Positions 1 to 7,812 of a stretch of DNA of 64,000 nucleotides are shown here, piece by piece. Source of the DNA: Actinomycetota bacterium (GTDB lineage: Bacteria; Actinomycetota; Actinomycetes; Nanopelagicales; Nanopelagicaceae); assembly GCA_009699205.1 (NCBI GenBank), contig WLOP01000001.1:164232-228231 (forward strand), in the 5' to 3' direction. Each line of letters begins with the position of its first letter. Position 1 is the first letter of the stretch. A model generated the notes under the pieces. It had not been told where the DNA came from and ran no database searches. It saw nothing but the letters and a program-made list of their open reading frames with translations. The translations under genes were made by a program, and so were the position numbers.

Positions 1-2
1 AT

Positions 3-581
3 CTTTGCGACCGACTCGGCGGGTATGTCAATGCAAATCGCGTTCTTTTTGGTGGCAAACCTCTGAGTTCATATACCCGAGAATTCATTCGTCAATCTAT
101 CTACGCCCACGAAAAAGATCCCGCAATCCTTTCTGGAACGATTGGATCGATTTTCGCAGTTCCACATTCAGGACGATTAACGATTCAAGACGCCCTAGAT
201 GCTGCATCAGGGCAAGACATTATCGATTCGTTGGAGGGAGAAGGCCTCGGGGCAGAAGTAGTAGAGCGGGGGCGCACTTTGAGTGGCGGTCAACGACAAC
301 GCCTGGCTCTGGCTCGCACTCTCTTCGTAGACGCACAGATTGCAATTTTGGATGATCCCACTAGCGCCGTAGATGCTCACACTGAAGTACGAATAGCTAA
401 ACGTGCCCTTGAAATACGTCAAGGTCTGAGCACTTTGATTTTAACAACCTCACCATTAATTCTTGATCGGGTTACACGCGTCATTCTTCTAGTCAATGGT
501 GAAGTTGTCGACCAAGGTACCCACCTCGAACTCTTGGAAAGATCTGCGAAATATCGTGAGTTGGTGATCCGCGGTTCATGA
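3..581 (+). CDS. ABC exporter half-transporter, ATP-binding end (5' truncated)
   Basis: This is the C-terminal end of an ABC transporter subunit whose start lies before the window; the frame is open from base 3. The nucleotide-binding domain shows a canonical signature LSGGQRQRLALAR and a Walker B AILDDPTSA, in which the usual catalytic Glu is Asp. The H-loop His is missing: the segment reads ILTTSPLIL where an AHR-type motif is expected. The stop overlaps the next gene by 4 bases (ATGA), so the two are translated together and surely form one heterodimer. The changes complement those in the partner: this half gives the good signature, the partner gives the good Walker A/B and His. The substrate cannot be read from sequence. 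The missing N-terminal membrane domain is outside the window. Confidence 0.9.
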   Translation, partial: LCDRLGGYVNANRVLFGGKPLSSYTREFIRQSIYAHEKDPAILSGTIGSIFAVPHSGRLTIQDALDAASGQDIIDSLEGEGLGAEVVERGRTLSGGQRQRLALARTLFVDAQIAILDDPTSAVDAHTEVRIAKRALEIRQGLSTLILTTSPLILDRVTRVILLVNGEVVDQGTHLELLERSAKYRELVIRGS

Positions 582-2419
582 AAAGAAAATTTACTAATCA
601 AGCTTATTTACCACCGAGTGCTTTCCCACCTCCACCACGAGGAACTGCAAGGGTCCCCAAGAATTTTGGATTTGATCGTTCGTCCTCACGTCTTCCTATC
701 GCCGGTAATAAGACTGTGAATAAGGAGATGTGGAACTTACTTAAATCACATCGCAAAGGATTTTTTATTGTCGCACTCTTAGAGCTAGGCACTGCTGGTT
801 GCGCGCTAATATCTCCGAAAGTTTTTGGAAATCTCCTGGGTAAACTCTCTACTGATCCAAAGAGCGCGCAGATAAGTCTTACTGTTGCGATTGCAGGCGT
901 TGCGCTTCTGTGCCAAACATTTTTTGCATACTGGACGCGAGTACAAGCCTCGACGTTGGGTGAATTTGTGCTCTCTTCTTTACGCGAAAGATTCCTAGAG
1001 CGGGTGGTCGAACTTCCTCCCAATATTGTTGAGCGTGCTGGTAGCGGCGAACTATTAAGTCGCACAACCACAGATGTTGACCATGTGACCTGGGCAGTGA
1101 GGGATGCGATCCCAATCATCACCATATGCCTGGTATCAATAAGCACAATTGTTGTAGCCATTGGATTAAGTGCACCAATCTTTATGACTGCCGTGCTAGT
1201 TGGCTTACCATTTATCTTTGCAGCCTCGCGGCGTTATTTCAGGCGGTCCCCGCAGGCTTATCGTGTCGAATCCTCATCGTATGCCCTCATGAATTCAGTT
1301 CTTGTCGAATCGACCGAATCTGGTCGCACCGTTGAAGCTCTCCGATTGGGTGAAAATCGAATCGAACGAAGCGATGCCGCACTTGGACGCTGGATCGAAT
1401 GGGAACGCTACACACTTCGTTTACGTTCTCAATGGTTTCCCTTTGTTGAAATCAGCTACATCCTCCCTTTATCGGTAGTCATCCTCATTGGTTCTCATTA
1501 CTTCGCCCTGGGTACGATGACAATCGCTCAGATAACAACTGCACTCCTATATTCACAAATGATGATCGATCCACTTGAAGGGATTATGTGGTGGTTTGAT
1601 GAATTGCAAAGCGGTCGTGCTTCTTTATCTCGAATTCTTGGTATTCACGAAGTTGATGAACGTGAAATTAGAGATTCCGATCCGGATGGATTTGATGTTC
1701 GTGGCAAAGATGTACGGTACGGATATAAACCTGGTATCGATGTACTCAAGGGACTCTCATTTCTGATTGAACCAGGAACCCGCGTAGCAATTGTTGGTCC
1801 CTCCGGTGCCGGTAAATCCACACTAGGGAAACTTCTGGCTGGTATTCAAACACCGCGCAGTGGTGAAGTGACTGTTGGTGGTTCGCAGATTGGCTACTTG
1901 CCCGTTGAGAAAGCGCGTACGCATGTAGCCCTGGTTACGCAAGAACATCACATCTTTGTGGGAACGCTACGTCAAAATATTACACTCGCACATCCAGACG
2001 CTTCCGATCAAGAAGTTTGGGATGCGCTCACAGCAGTCGATGCTTTCGATTGGGCAAAGGATCTACCCCACGGTCTTGAAACAATCGTTGGTACCGGCGG
2101 TGAAAGAGTCTTGGCGGCACAAGCGCAACAAATTGCACTTGCCCGCCTAGTTTTGGCCGATCCGCACACGCTTATTCTTGATGAAGCTACTTCCCTGTTG
2201 GATCAGCGCGCTGCTCGACACCTAGAGTCTTCGCTATCAGCAGTCCTCAAAGGACGCACAGTTATAGCAATTGCTCATCGCCTGCAAACGGCACATGATG
2301 CCGAGATCATTGCCGTCGTAGAAGATGGAAAGGTAACCGAGTGGGGTTCTCATGACCAATTAATGTTGGCGCAAGGTCCATACTCTCTTCTATGGCAATC
2401 ATGGAGAGACGAAAGCTAG
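578..2419 (+). CDS. ABC exporter half-transporter, fused membrane and ATPase domains
   Basis: This 613-residue subunit has an N-terminal transmembrane domain of the ABC type I exporter fold (about residues 60-345) and a nucleotide-binding domain (about 375-610). Walker A is GPSGAGKST near residue 407, Walker B is TLILDEATS and the H-loop is IAIAHRL; all are intact. The signature is degenerate, with VLAAQAQQIALARL where LSGGQ is expected. With the upstream half, this gives one consensus ATP site and one degenerate site, as in known heterodimeric exporters. It starts on the ATGA overlap with the preceding gene. The first 50 residues are a proline-rich, basic cytoplasmic tail. A drug, lipid or peptide export role is possible but not shown. 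Its stop overlaps the convergent SulP gene by 4 bases. Confidence 0.93.
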   Translation: MKRKFTNQAYLPPSAFPPPPRGTARVPKNFGFDRSSSRLPIAGNKTVNKEMWNLLKSHRKGFFIVALLELGTAGCALISPKVFGNLLGKLSTDPKSAQISLTVAIAGVALLCQTFFAYWTRVQASTLGEFVLSSLRERFLERVVELPPNIVERAGSGELLSRTTTDVDHVTWAVRDAIPIITICLVSISTIVVAIGLSAPIFMTAVLVGLPFIFAASRRYFRRSPQAYRVESSSYALMNSVLVESTESGRTVEALRLGENRIERSDAALGRWIEWERYTLRLRSQWFPFVEISYILPLSVVILIGSHYFALGTMTIAQITTALLYSQMMIDPLEGIMWWFDELQSGRASLSRILGIHEVDEREIRDSDPDGFDVRGKDVRYGYKPGIDVLKGLSFLIEPGTRVAIVGPSGAGKSTLGKLLAGIQTPRSGEVTVGGSQIGYLPVEKARTHVALVTQEHHIFVGTLRQNITLAHPDASDQEVWDALTAVDAFDWAKDLPHGLETIVGTGGERVLAAQAQQIALARLVLADPHTLILDEATSLLDQRAARHLESSLSAVLKGRTVIAIAHRLQTAHDAEIIAVVEDGKVTEWGSHDQLMLAQGPYSLLWQSWRDES

Positions 2420-3672
2420 ATCTTATGGGTTTTACGAAGTACTAAATAGAGAAATATACCTATACCAATTCCCCAAATAAGGTCGATAGCTACGGTAGCT
2501 ACTGCAGTGATAATCAAAACTGCAGCTTCTCCCTTGGTAGTCTGTAAAGATTCGCGAAGGGCTGCTGGATTAAGAATTCGATAACTTGTTCCGATTAAAA
2601 CACCTGCGATAGCAGCAGCTGGAATCTGACTGACCCAAGGCGCAGCAACTAGTGCGATGAAAAGAAGGATGCACGCATGAACGATTGAAGCCATACGCGT
2701 TTTGGCGCGTGAACGAACATTCACGCTAGTTCGCGCGATTGCTCCAGTGGCCGGCAAACCTCCAAATAAGGAAGAGATTGCAGTGGCTACACCTTGACCG
2801 AATAATTCGCGATCTGGAGAAAAACGTGAGTCACCTTGCGCATGAACCATCCCGTCAGCTACGCGAGCCGATAGCAAAGATTCAATGGCGCATAGGAATG
2901 CAACTATGAACGCTGGCCACAGCAAATGGCCCAATTCGCCCAATTCGATTACGTTTCCACGCCAACTTCCGACGCTACGAGGGATTTCGCCGATTGTTTG
3001 TAGGGAGAGTGATCCGATTTTAACGACTACAAGAGCAACGACAATTGCCACGAAACTAGCTGGAATATGCATGCGAAATTTAAAGTGATGGGCCAATTTT
3101 GGGAAGGTAAACTTAACAACAAGGGTCAGAACTACTATTCCGATGCTTTGCCAATGAATGCCCAAATCGAGGGCGTTCTTTAAAGTGCCAAAGGCAATCG
3201 GTATGGTGCGGTCGCCGCTAGCTTTAGGAACACCAAAAGTTAATGGGATTTGTTGCAGAGCTATCACGCAAGCGATTCCCACTGTAAATCCTTCAACGAC
3301 CCCCCAGGGAATTCGATTTATAGTGGCACCAAATCGCAGGAAAGCCATAAAAATAACCATCACTCCAGCTAGAAGTCCTAATGGGACCAAGGCCGTGATG
3401 CCGTATTTATTGATTATCGGAACAAGAATGACCGTCATGGCACCTGTAGGGCCACTCACCTGGTAATGAGACCCACCAAATATTGCCGCCAAAAACCCTG
3501 CGATAACTGCTGTAGTTAAACCCGCAGCGGCTGAAGCGCCAGAAGTAATTCCAAATCCTAAAGCTAAGGGCAGGGCTACAACTGCAACGGTAACTCCGGC
3601 GATTAAATCAGATAAAAAAGTTCGTTTCTTGAGATCGTAATCTTGGCGGCGCGGAAAAAGCTCTCTTATCAA
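2416..3672 (-). CDS. SulP-family anion permease without STAS domain
   Basis: The 418-residue protein is almost wholly hydrophobic, with about 10-12 membrane helices. It has the SulP start (LSDLIAGVTVAVVALPLALGFGI) and the family core around SGPTGAMTVIL near residue 75. SulP proteins move sulfate, bicarbonate or other anions, usually by Na+ or H+ symport. Most family members have about 550 residues because of a cytoplasmic C-terminal STAS domain. Here the protein ends soon after the last helix, so the STAS domain is absent. The start is TTG, placed directly after the stop of the upstream CopC-like gene, so the two are probably co-transcribed. The substrate is uncertain between bicarbonate and sulfate. 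Confidence 0.88.
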   Translation of the reverse strand: MIRELFPRRQDYDLKKRTFLSDLIAGVTVAVVALPLALGFGITSGASAAAGLTTAVIAGFLAAIFGGSHYQVSGPTGAMTVILVPIINKYGITALVPLGLLAGVMVIFMAFLRFGATINRIPWGVVEGFTVGIACVIALQQIPLTFGVPKASGDRTIPIAFGTLKNALDLGIHWQSIGIVVLTLVVKFTFPKLAHHFKFRMHIPASFVAIVVALVVVKIGSLSLQTIGEIPRSVGSWRGNVIELGELGHLLWPAFIVAFLCAIESLLSARVADGMVHAQGDSRFSPDRELFGQGVATAISSLFGGLPATGAIARTSVNVRSRAKTRMASIVHACILLFIALVAAPWVSQIPAAAIAGVLIGTSYRILNPAALRESLQTTKGEAAVLIITAVATVAIDLIWGIGIGIFLYLVLRKTHKI

Positions 3673-4284
3673 CTACTCTCCGCCTTCCGTCTCCTTACGT
3701 TTCCTCGTTGCTCGATACCATATCAGTACTGAAATAGTTCCCAAACTCAAAAAAATTGCGATATTCCCATATGTACTCCAAAAATTTTTGGAATCGGACG
3801 GCATTTCCAACATCTCTTGAGGACTCATGGTCTCTGATGTAGTGACAGATGGAATTGCATCTGGAATAGCTGTAGTTGGATTTGTTACTTGAAAATAGTA
3901 CTCCCCGGTGACGGGATGTCCGTCTTCTGAGACAATTCGAAAAGTTACATGAAATTTTCCCACGGGTGTCGTTTTTGAGAGCGTCACTTCTAATTTTCTA
4001 CCGGCCACCTTTGAATCTTTATTATCAATTTGAACACCAGCTGAATCTTCTACAGTTATTGAATTTTCACCCTTACCCAAGTCAATTAAATCGCCATCGA
4101 ACTCAAGGACGACTGAGGCAGGGAGGGCGACCACCGTGCTGTCAGATTGAGGTGAACTCGAAATTAGGTCACCGTGGGCAGATGCGGGGACAGTTTGGAG
4201 CGCCAATAGAAGGGTTGTAAGAGCAAGTAGACGAAGATGCCGCCCAAAGAAGTTTTCTCTTTTCGCGCTCACGATCAAATGCAT
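3673..4284 (-). CDS. CopC/YobA-like secreted copper-resistance domain protein, membrane anchored
   Basis: The 203-residue protein has a signal peptide that ends near VPASAHG (residues 30-37). It then carries a CopC-type beta-sandwich domain: HGDLISSSPQ at the mature N-terminus and EDGHPVTGEYYFQV near residue 120. A low-complexity linker follows, then one C-terminal membrane helix (about 173-190) and a basic tail. In CopC proteins the N-terminal His of the mature chain and a second His bind copper; the Ala-His start and the EDGHP His are both present. The layout is a CopC domain held on the outer face of the membrane. A TAACAT -10 element sits 6 bases before the ATG, so the mRNA is probably leaderless. 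Pairing with SulP may be only positional. Confidence 0.85.
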   Translation of the reverse strand: MHLIVSAKRENFFGRHLRLLALTTLLLALQTVPASAHGDLISSSPQSDSTVVALPASVVLEFDGDLIDLGKGENSITVEDSAGVQIDNKDSKVAGRKLEVTLSKTTPVGKFHVTFRIVSEDGHPVTGEYYFQVTNPTTAIPDAIPSVTTSETMSPQEMLEMPSDSKNFWSTYGNIAIFLSLGTISVLIWYRATRKRKETEGGE

Positions 4285-4290
4285 ATCGGG

Positions 4291-4296
4291 ATGTTA
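4291..4296 (-). promoter_or_regulatory. -10 element of the CopC-like gene (leaderless start)
   Basis: TAACAT read on the minus strand, followed by exactly 6 bases and then the ATG at 4284. It fits the actinobacterial TANNNT -10 consensus and puts the transcription start at or next to the start codon. Confidence 0.6.
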
Positions 4297-4381
4297 TGGC
4301 ATGCCTATGGCACCTGCATAATTCTCGCATTGAGCAAGTGGTGGTTTCCAAAATTGTGCCCTTCGTTGATAAGGTTCCCGC

Positions 4382-4462
4382 AGGTCATGAGCGCCAGCGT
4401 TAAACCCCGGTTTGCTGGCCGACAACCCTCCATCGCGGTGGGGTGCTCCGGGTGAAGACCAG
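4382..4462 (+). ncRNA. SAM-IV-type S-adenosylmethionine riboswitch
   Basis: The sequence matches the remembered SAM-IV consensus of actinobacteria closely. P1 is GGTC (4383-4386) with GACC (4457-4460). P2 is GCCAGC (4393-4398) with GCTGGC (4414-4419), and encloses AAACCCCGG. The core ACAACCCTCC is followed by CGCGGTGGGGTGC, giving the ACCC/GGGT helix. The CCCGG of the first loop can pair with CCGGG at about 4448-4452, which is the expected pseudoknot. A SAM-IV aptamer senses S-adenosylmethionine and usually lowers expression of downstream methionine-related genes. It lies about 40 bases upstream of the lipoprotein ATG at 4505. A possible -10 (TAAGGT, 4370-4375) lies just before it. Confidence 0.88.
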
Positions 4463-4482
4463 GTCATAGCGTTCGTTATGAC
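4463..4482 (+). promoter_or_regulatory. Putative expression-platform hairpin after the SAM riboswitch
   Basis: GTCATAG and TTATGAC can form a 7-pair stem (one G-U) with a 6-base loop, between the aptamer and the AAAGGGA ribosome site before the ATG at 4505. GGTCAT occurs twice, at 4383-4388 in P1 and at 4462-4467 here, and ATGAC at 4478-4482 could pair with either copy. Switching by competition between P1 and this hairpin is therefore possible. There is no U-tract, so control of translation is more likely than termination. The mechanism is inferred. Confidence 0.4.
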
Positions 4483-4504
4483 AAGCGACGAAGAAAGGGA
4501 ACTA

Positions 4505-5344
4505 ATGAAGATCTCGAAGAAAATTACAGTGGCTCTTGCCATCACTCTCTTAGCCACTGGGCTTGCATCTTGCGCAAAAGCAGAGCCAGTAGCTTGCTCC
4601 CCTGAAACAAATTCACTTGCCACTCTCACCCCAGGCACGTTAACCATCGCTACCGGCGAACCAGCCTACGAGCCATGGGTTCTCAACGATGCTCCAGAGG
4701 CAGGCGAAGGCTTTGAAGCTGCAGTTGCTTACGCTGTGGCAAAACAACTTGGATTCGAAAACAAATGTGTGAAGTGGGTCCGCACTACATTTGATTCAGC
4801 AATCACACCTGGGGAAAAAACTTTTGACTTCAACATTCAGCAGTATTCGATTACTGATGAACGTGCGAAGGTTGTTGATTTCTCCAGCGCTTACTACTTC
4901 TCAAACCAAGCAATTGTTTCGGCCAAGGGAAGTAAAATTGAAGGCGTAACAACTATCGCTGGTCTCAAAGATGCCAAACTTGGCGCTGCCGTAGGTTCAA
5001 CTTCACTGGACACCATTGAAGTTCAACTAGGGTTAAAAGCTCAAGTATTTAACGATAACGCTGCAGCGGTTGCGGCTCTCAAAAATGGCCAGATCGATGG
5101 TCTCGTTGTAGACCTTCCTACTGCTTTCTATCTAGCAGCAGCAGAAGTTGATAACGGAATCATCGTCGGTCAATTTGAAAATCGCGACGTTAATGACAAG
5201 GGCGCTGGATTGCTCCTTGCCAAAGACAGCCCTATCACTGCCTCTGTCACTGCAGCCCTCGATGCAATCCGCACAAGCGGTGAGCTTCAGGCAATTCAAG
5301 ATAAATGGCTAACTACAGCAGCAGGAGCTCCGGTTCTTAAGTAG
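4505..5344 (+). CDS. Amino-acid ABC transporter substrate-binding lipoprotein (SBP family 3)
   Basis: The ATG at 4505 is preferred over an earlier in-frame start at 4412. It follows an AAAGGGA ribosome site and begins a clean lipoprotein signal (MKISKK, hydrophobic run, lipobox LASC with Cys at 23), and the upstream stretch is the riboswitch. The mature protein has the polar amino-acid binding fold: GTLTIATGEPAYEPWVL at the start of lobe 1, FDFNIQQYSITDERAKVVDFS in the hinge region, and GAAVGSTSLDTI in lobe 2. Homologues bind Glu/Gln, His, Arg or cystine. Because a SAM riboswitch precedes it, the ligand is probably methionine or another sulfur compound; that is inference. It is the first gene of a four-gene operon. 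Confidence 0.92.
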   Translation: MKISKKITVALAITLLATGLASCAKAEPVACSPETNSLATLTPGTLTIATGEPAYEPWVLNDAPEAGEGFEAAVAYAVAKQLGFENKCVKWVRTTFDSAITPGEKTFDFNIQQYSITDERAKVVDFSSAYYFSNQAIVSAKGSKIEGVTTIAGLKDAKLGAAVGSTSLDTIEVQLGLKAQVFNDNAAAVAALKNGQIDGLVVDLPTAFYLAAAEVDNGIIVGQFENRDVNDKGAGLLLAKDSPITASVTAALDAIRTSGELQAIQDKWLTTAAGAPVLK

Positions 5345-5364
5345 AGCTGAAAACTAGCAACTCG

Positions 5365-6261
5365 ATGTCCAACATCAGCGAAGGCACGGCCCCCGACACT
5401 GGGGGTCGTGCTTTGGCTTGGACACCGAGTGGCCTTGAAATACAACGCCGCGCGATACGCAGAAAACAGAATCAGAGAAATACCCTCATAGCAATCATCT
5501 CAAGTGTTTTGGTCCTAGGCACACTTGCCATCGTTATGGTTTCCTCCCCTGGATGGAAAAGTCTGACCGACACATTTTTCGCTTGGGCCTACGGTTTCGA
5601 AATACTTCCTAAAGTAATTTTGGGATTTTCGACCAATATCGGGTTAACAATTATTGCCGCCACCTGTGTGTCTATATTCGGAATGATCCTGGCGTTGACG
5701 CGAACATCGCGATCGCCTGCACTCGCCCCCTTTAGAATTTTGGCGACTATCTATGTAGATGTTTTCAGGGGTGTACCAATGCTCCTTATTATTTTGCTTG
5801 TAGGGTTTGGTCTTCCTGCCTTGCGCCTACCTTGGTTGACTAAGAATGTTCTTGTATTGGGAACAGTGGCGGTAATAATTACCTACTCGGCCTATGTTGC
5901 CGAAGTATTACGAAGTGGAATTCTGACTGTTCACCCCAGCCAACGTGCCGCAGCAAGATCCCTTGGACTCACCAATGGCCAAACTTTGCGACGGGTAGTT
6001 CTTCCTCAAGCACTGCGACGGGTAACTCCTCCACTTCTCAATGACCTTGTTTCGCTCATCAAGGACACAGGGCTCGTTTCTATCCTGGGCGTAACAGATG
6101 CGGTACGAGCAGCTCAAATCTCGAGCAGTCGCAGTTTTAACTACACGCCTTACGTAATGGCGGCGATTCTCTTCCTTTTGATAACCGTTCCATTAACTCG
6201 TTTTACCGATAGAACTATGCGAAAAGCCATTGAGCGCCAGAATGCGCAGGGCCTTGCATGA
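5365..6261 (+). CDS. Amino-acid ABC transporter permease (HisM/GlnP type)
   Basis: The 298-residue membrane protein has about 40 cytoplasmic residues, one early helix (about 42-62), and then the five-helix BPD_transp_1 permease core. The EAA loop, which contacts the ATPase, is visible as RAAARSLGLTNGQTLRRVVLPQALRRVTPP near residues 192-220. The N-terminal extension before the first helix is longer than in minimal GlnP proteins. The gene follows the binding protein by 20 bases and overlaps the ATPase gene by 4 bases, so it forms the channel of the same importer. Confidence 0.92.
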   Translation: MSNISEGTAPDTGGRALAWTPSGLEIQRRAIRRKQNQRNTLIAIISSVLVLGTLAIVMVSSPGWKSLTDTFFAWAYGFEILPKVILGFSTNIGLTIIAATCVSIFGMILALTRTSRSPALAPFRILATIYVDVFRGVPMLLIILLVGFGLPALRLPWLTKNVLVLGTVAVIITYSAYVAEVLRSGILTVHPSQRAAARSLGLTNGQTLRRVVLPQALRRVTPPLLNDLVSLIKDTGLVSILGVTDAVRAAQISSSRSFNYTPYVMAAILFLLITVPLTRFTDRTMRKAIERQNAQGLA

Positions 6262-7019
6262 GTACCACTGACGTAATGCCTGTACTGAAAATTGAAAATC
6301 TTAGGAAGTCCTTCGGCAATGATGTCGTACTGCAAGATATCTCCATTGATGTACCCGTCCATACAGCGACAGTCTTTATCGGTTCTTCCGGATCAGGTAA
6401 GTCGACTCTTCTGCGTTGTATCAATTTGCTTGATGCAATTGATGATGGAGTCATCAAGCTTGATGGACAAGATATTAGCGACCCTCGAGTCAATAGCGAT
6501 GAGGTACGTCGCAAGCTTGGAATGGTTTTCCAATCATTCAATCTATTTCCTCACATGAGCGTTATCGAAAACATCACCCTCGCTCCAATCCACGTGCAAA
6601 AAATAGGTAAGGAAGAAGCTACCCAAAGCGCTCAACTCCTTCTTGAACGTTTTGGCTTGCTTGATAAGGCAAATACTTACCCAGATCGACTCAGCGGTGG
6701 GCAACAGCAACGGGTTGCAATCATTCGGTCATTAGCGCTAAAACCTAGGTTGCTCCTACTCGATGAGGTGACATCGGCTCTTGACCCAGTGCTTGTCAAT
6801 GAAGTGCTCAGTACCGTTCGCGATCTCAAGCATGAAGGCATGACAATGGTCATTGCCACTCATGAGATGGGATTCGCCAAACAAGTAGCGGATGAAGTTT
6901 GTTTTTTGTATCAAGGGCGAATCGTTGAATTCGGTCCTCCCGAGAGAGTTCTTGAAAATCCTCTCGACCCACGAACTCAAGACTTCTTAAAGCGTGTGCA
7001 TGAAGCTGGCCGCTTGTAG
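6258..7019 (+). CDS. Amino-acid ABC transporter ATP-binding protein (GlnQ type)
   Basis: This 253-residue ATPase has Walker A GSSGSGKST (about residue 38), Q-loop VFQSFNLFPHMSV, signature LSGGQQQRVAI, Walker B LLLLDEVTSALDP and H-loop IATHEMGFA. The sequence VFQSFNLFPH and the TSALDP/EMGFA region are typical of the polar amino-acid uptake family. It starts on the ATGA overlap with the permease gene and ends 2 bases before the amidohydrolase start, so all four genes are probably one transcript under the SAM riboswitch. Confidence 0.95.
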   Translation: MSTTDVMPVLKIENLRKSFGNDVVLQDISIDVPVHTATVFIGSSGSGKSTLLRCINLLDAIDDGVIKLDGQDISDPRVNSDEVRRKLGMVFQSFNLFPHMSVIENITLAPIHVQKIGKEEATQSAQLLLERFGLLDKANTYPDRLSGGQQQRVAIIRSLALKPRLLLLDEVTSALDPVLVNEVLSTVRDLKHEGMTMVIATHEMGFAKQVADEVCFLYQGRIVEFGPPERVLENPLDPRTQDFLKRVHEAGRL

Positions 7020-7021
7020 TT

Positions 7022-7810
7022 GTGACAGATATAAATTTTCACATAATCCCCGGCGATCCTCGCTCGTCAGTTATTTTGCATGTTCCCCACTCATCTCGCC
7101 TTATTCCATCTCACCTTCGAAGCCAGTTGCTTCTTGACGATCAAGCGCTCGACATTGAGCTCAATGAAATGACTGACACCCATACCGAGGAAATTGCCAG
7201 AGAAAGTGCCAGCGGCAGCGCTATGAAACCGTGGCTCTTCATTAATAATTATTCGCGGCTAGTTATCGATCCAGAGAGATTCCCTGACGCCCGCGAAAGC
7301 ATGAATGCGGTGGGAATGGGAGCCGTGTATCTGAAAACCTCGGGTGGCCAAATTTTGCGCAACTCTAATTCTCAACGCGACCAAGCTCTCATCGCAGAAT
7401 TCTTTACTCCCTACGCAGGCGCGATCCAAGCCCTTGTTGGCGAACGTTTAGATAGCTTGGGCAAAGTCACAATCATCGACACGCATTCCTACCGCCCAAC
7501 CCCTCATCCAAGTTCGCTCAACCAAGAACAAAGGCGCCCAGAAATTTGTATCGGCACCGATGCTTTTCATACGGCTGAATCCCTTTTGGCAAAAGCTCGC
7601 GAAGCATTCTCGGGCTTTTCTTCAGTTGTTGAGAACGAACCTTATGCCGGCACATATGTCCCACTTGCATTCTACGAAATTGATAAACGCGTTCAGGCAA
7701 TCATGATGGAGATCAGGGCAGATACCTTTTTAAATGAAGATTTATTGCCGCACCAAGGATTAACCAAAATCGTTAAATCTCTCACTGATTTGATTGACTC
7801 AGTTAGCTAA
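7022..7810 (+). CDS. N-formylglutamate amidohydrolase-family hydrolase
   Basis: The 262-residue protein starts at GTG, 2 bases after the ATPase stop. It has the family motifs: ILHVPHSSR near residue 18, NNYSRLVIDPERFPD near 75, IDTHSYRP near 151 and NEPYAGTYVP near 200. These hold the His, Glu/Asp and Arg residues of the zinc-dependent amidohydrolase fold. Characterised members remove the formyl group of N-formylglutamate in histidine breakdown, but no hut gene is nearby. Its place at the end of a SAM-riboswitch amino-acid uptake operon suggests a different N-acyl substrate, perhaps N-formylmethionine; this is a hypothesis. The stop lies 2 bases from the convergent dehydrogenase gene. Confidence 0.85.
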   Translation: MTDINFHIIPGDPRSSVILHVPHSSRLIPSHLRSQLLLDDQALDIELNEMTDTHTEEIARESASGSAMKPWLFINNYSRLVIDPERFPDARESMNAVGMGAVYLKTSGGQILRNSNSQRDQALIAEFFTPYAGAIQALVGERLDSLGKVTIIDTHSYRPTPHPSSLNQEQRRPEICIGTDAFHTAESLLAKAREAFSGFSSVVENEPYAGTYVPLAFYEIDKRVQAIMMEIRADTFLNEDLLPHQGLTKIVKSLTDLIDSVS

Positions 7811-7812
7811 TA

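Noticed and set aside
604..1161. Long open frame on the minus strand inside the ABC exporter gene
   Set aside because: It is a shadow of the plus-strand gene; its translation shows no domain and it has no start signal.
4412..4504. Upstream in-frame start for the substrate-binding lipoprotein
   Set aside because: The stretch is the riboswitch and its platform; the lipoprotein signal and ribosome site fit the ATG at 4505.
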